DNA of 64,000 nt from an uncultured Acetatifactor sp. (GTDB lineage Bacteria; Bacillota; Clostridia; Lachnospirales; Lachnospiraceae), in assembly GCA_910583845.1 (NCBI GenBank), contig CAJUAB010000005.1, positions 1 to 64,000 of the forward strand, read 5' to 3'. Shown piece after piece: positions 61,599 to 64,000 of this stretch. A model generated the notes under the pieces. It had not been told where the DNA came from. It ran no database searches and worked only from the letters and a program-made list of their open reading frames with translations. Each line of letters begins with the position of its first letter. Within the stretch, counting starts at the first letter, position 1. The position numbers and the translations under genes are program-made.

Positions 61599-62940
61599 CT
61601 AAGAACCATTTGTTGGAAATATGAGCGAATCGTAAAAAGGTGACCGGATTTTCCGGTTCCTACCATACATAATCCGTTTTATTACCTTGATTTTATTCAC
61701 ACTTCCCTCTGCTAAGCCATTGTTATACGGATAGATAATTCCATTTTTGATAGCTGTCGAATCTTTCAATATCCCCTCCACGAATGACTGCAGTTCAGAT
61801 ATATCGTGCTTCTTGGCAGACTCTATCCACGCGTCCAACTTCTCAGGTTTTTTGGAGAATATTGCAGTGTGGAATTCCTTTACTAGGGAATAAATAGTGC
61901 TTAGCAATGGATATGTCTCCACTGCCTGCTTATACTGGCCGGCAGTGATTGTGGCGACGTCTTCCAGCTTTTTATAGATCAGCTGGCAGAGGGATTTCCT
62001 TTGGATGAATTCAGACTGGGGCTTGTCCTGTTCCTCCTGCTCCCGCATCCGCGACCTTTCTTTTTGCATGAACATCCTAAGGGATGCAACGCTTCCCGTA
62101 TATCCCTTTTCACAAAGAGTCTTATGGATCTGGGGATATGTAAGCCCCTCGCTCCGGAGATCTATGACATCTTTCTCGTAGGGGGCCAGCTTGCCAGGGA
62201 TCCGTGCATTATAATGGCCATCTGTAACGCGATAGCCAGGGTTCAGGTAATTCTGTATAGTTTTACATGTATGGTGCATCATAGCCGAAATCTGTTCAAT
62301 CGGATACCCATCCTGTGCCAGCTTTCTGGCTTCATCCACTTCCCGCTGCTTCTGCTGTAGTGCCAACTGGTGCTGCCTTTCCCGGGAGATTGCCCTGTCC
62401 TGCGGAATCTCAGCCTCCGGAATGGCAAGATATTTTCGGATGGTTGCAGGAGACGAATGCAATAACAGTGCGATGTCGGATACCATCAGGCCCTCTTTCC
62501 GCTTCTTATGGGCAAACTTGATCCGGAGCGGCCTGTTTGCAGTATTGTATAGTGCCGCCATCTTCTCCGAGACTGCTTCAGCTAGCGGAATCTCTACTCT
62601 GGCGGGAAACTCCCTGATGAGATACTTGTTTATGGCGTCAGAAAGTCCCTTTATTAGATGGAACCGGTCGCTGACCTGTACTGCCTCTGGATGCGAATCC
62701 GTTGCGGCTGACGAATAAGTGGATGCCCCATCCCTGGACACGACCTGGATGTTTGGAAATGTTGCGAGCCATCTGCTGACATCAGCGGTCTCCCTGGAAG
62801 GAATCATGTCGATTATCCTGTGGCTTTCAAGATCGACCATCACTGTCCCATAGGAGAACCTTTTACGGAGCGCAAAATCATCCACACAGACCTTTTTTAC
62901 GGAAGCTTTATCCACAATGGACGGCATTTTTTTTAAGCAG
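61599..62940 (-). CDS. ISL3 family transposase, C-terminal part
   Basis: The catalytic DDE domain of an ISL3 transposase: VCVDDFALRKRFSYGTVMVD, VSRDGASTYSSAA, VSDRFHLIKGLSDAINKY and, near the end, YNNGLAEGSVNKIKVIKR. An inserted helix-turn-helix-rich region (DIALLLHSSPATIRKYLAIP) lies in the middle, as in longer ISL3 members. The frame is open from 62972 but real homology begins near the A8 run at 62927-62934, where it would join the N-terminal part by a frameshift. Confidence 0.85.
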
Positions 62941-63351
62941 GCTGCAGATGCTGCTCTTGCACACAATGACATTTTCGCTTTTCAAAAGCCTTGAGGCATT
63001 CAATGAACTTAACTGTGTCGAAGTATGGATAATATTCTTGACCAGCCGGTCTGTCTTCTTTGCCTTTTGGGCAGCAAAGGGGTGTCTCTCAGCAAACGTT
63101 TTATGCGGACAGTCTGGATTATAACAGAAGAATTTTCGTGTATCCACTAATAAGATGACCTGCTTATCCTGGATTGGCAGATCCTGAATCTCCCTCTGAT
63201 ATGTTGAATGGACATGCATGCTTTTTGAGCCGCAGAATGGGCATGCCAGCTCTTCTTTTCTAGATCGTATATGAAAAACAACCACCGTATCTTTAATGCG
63301 GTATCGTACTAGTTCGTAATCCTGATTGAGCAGTTTTATGAATTCGTCCAT
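62908..63351 (-). CDS. ISL3 family transposase, N-terminal part
   Basis: 147 residues, start MDEFIKLLNQDYELVRYR. It contains the ISL3 zinc finger: C-x2-C in ELACPFCGSKSMHVHS and C-x4-C in FFCYNPDCPHKTFAERH, which binds the element ends. It ends in SLLKKNAVHCG just after the A8 run where the frame changes. Joined to the downstream part it would be a normal transposase of about 580 residues. Confidence 0.85.
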   Translation of the reverse strand: MDEFIKLLNQDYELVRYRIKDTVVVFHIRSRKEELACPFCGSKSMHVHSTYQREIQDLPIQDKQVILLVDTRKFFCYNPDCPHKTFAERHPFAAQKAKKTDRLVKNIIHTSTQLSSLNASRLLKSENVIVCKSSICSLLKKNAVHCG

Positions 63352-63637
63352 ATGGCATTCACATCCTTTTACCGAACTTTGAGCATATTATAGCACTTTA
63401 ACACATTAAAGTCAACAAATAATGGAAAGAACCTATCTACCGTTTACGTAAGTTGTATGGAAAATGAAGGAAAATCCGTTGCGAAACGCAAGGCTTCATA
63501 GTATGATAGATAAAGGAAGAATACATTTAGCATAGAAAAGAAGCAGCGCTATGCTTTAGGGCAGGTGTATTATAAGGAAATACATGATTAAAGCAGGAAT
63601 CAATTGTCGAGAATAGTTTTGATAGAGGAGACATCAT
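63352..63637. other. spacer after the ISL3 element
   Basis: AT-rich, no gene seen. It should hold the right end of the ISL3 element and the promoter of the second DUF262 gene. Confidence 0.35.
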
Positions 63638-64000
63638 ATGGAAAAGTCAATTCTTGAGATATATAACAATATTAGTGTACAACAATATAAAACAGACATG
63701 GGATTTAGGGCATTGGTAGAGGGAGTGCACGATAATCTGTTTGTAATTCCGGAATATCAGCGAAAGTATCGGTGGAGCAAGACACAGGTTGAAGACTTGG
63801 CTACATCTTTGATCAGGCAATTTCCTATACCACCGATATACACATATCGAAATGAAAAAGGGCAGTTGGAAATTTTGGACGGGCAGCAGAGAGTAATGAG
63901 CCTGTATTTTTACTATATAGGAAAGTTTTTTAAGAATGAAAAGATGAGTGTATTTGACTATCAGGAGATAGATGTGGATTCTGCAGGCAACTTTGTGGCG
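63638..64000 (+). CDS. second DUF262 protein, incomplete at window end
   Basis: 121 codons visible, running off the window. Start ATG 63638 follows AGAGGAGA. The DUF262 signature is clear: VIPEYQRKYRWSKTQVEDL, QFPIPPIYTY and D-G-Q-Q-R in EILDGQQRVMSLYFY. Unlike the gene at 56599 it has no sigma-like N-terminus and keeps the canonical DGQQR. Whether a DUF1524 nuclease half follows cannot be seen. It extends the defence-like island beyond the ISL3 insertion. Confidence 0.85.
   Translation, partial: MEKSILEIYNNISVQQYKTDMGFRALVEGVHDNLFVIPEYQRKYRWSKTQVEDLATSLIRQFPIPPIYTYRNEKGQLEILDGQQRVMSLYFYYIGKFFKNEKMSVFDYQEIDVDSAGNFVA

Overview
The window reads as a spore-forming Lachnospiraceae (Clostridia) chromosome of roughly 50-55% GC. 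Supporting signs are purine-rich Shine-Dalgarno sites (AGGAGG), sigma-A promoters with TTGACA/TATAAT boxes, a GerA-family spore germination protein, gut-type carbohydrate and mucin-active secreted enzymes, a long-form ribosome hibernation factor (raiA/hpf), and mobile elements typical of gut Firmicutes. No rRNA genes and no CRISPR array are present.

Layout. 1-3.1 kb: edge of an integrative conjugative element (Tn916/Tn1549-type sigma factor and HTH protein) beside a MarR-MATE drug-export operon, all on the minus strand. 3.1-14 kb: an ECF-sigma-like regulator, two unknown proteins (one with a HExxH motif), a frameshifted vanZ-like gene, holA, a membrane-tethered protein with a polymorphic-toxin-like RNase domain, an SfsA-MutY fusion and a glycosyltransferase. 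14-16 kb: PAP2 phosphatase, diacylglycerol kinase and an odd tRNA-like gene on the minus strand. 16-27.5 kb: housekeeping metabolism (glyA, ACT protein, hom, aspartate kinase, O-acetylhomoserine sulfhydrylase), a GH3 protein, a diguanylate cyclase and tRNA-Gly/tRNA-Ala, plus a short SD-rich RNA gene. 27.7-40.8 kb: three large secreted or surface proteins: an M60-like mucin peptidase with a dockerin-like segment, a membrane-anchored Pro-rich protein that may be cohesin-like, and a 2083-residue modular GH10 xylanase with tandem CBM-like repeats and a terminal LysM. 40.8-51 kb: AGCS symporter, GerA protein, TPR/DUF4037/DUF4125 protein, GNAT, TcdA, SDR and trxB. 51-55.3 kb: two cell-wall hydrolases (NlpC/P60, M23) around a DnaA-box cluster and raiA, whose leader contains two near-identical 104-bp units.

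55.3-64 kb is an accessory island. It holds an IS110 remnant, then a compact three-gene cassette (DUF262 with a sigma-70 region-1.1-like N-terminus, a DUF3696-type ATPase, an unknown third protein), an XRE regulator, a truncated second copy of the M23 gene end, an ISL3 transposase split by an A8 run, and the start of a second DUF262 gene that leaves the window. The two M23 copies are direct repeats of 248 bp bracketing the cassette. This island is the best candidate for an undescribed (probably defence-type) system.

Other unusual items are a MITE-like repeat of about 150-160 bp with terminal inverted repeats (two copies and a half copy), a heptanucleotide VNTR, DnaA-box clusters at 3.2 and 52.7 kb, and the class-II-like tRNA relic at 15.9 kb. 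All assignments come from reading the sequence; no database search was run.
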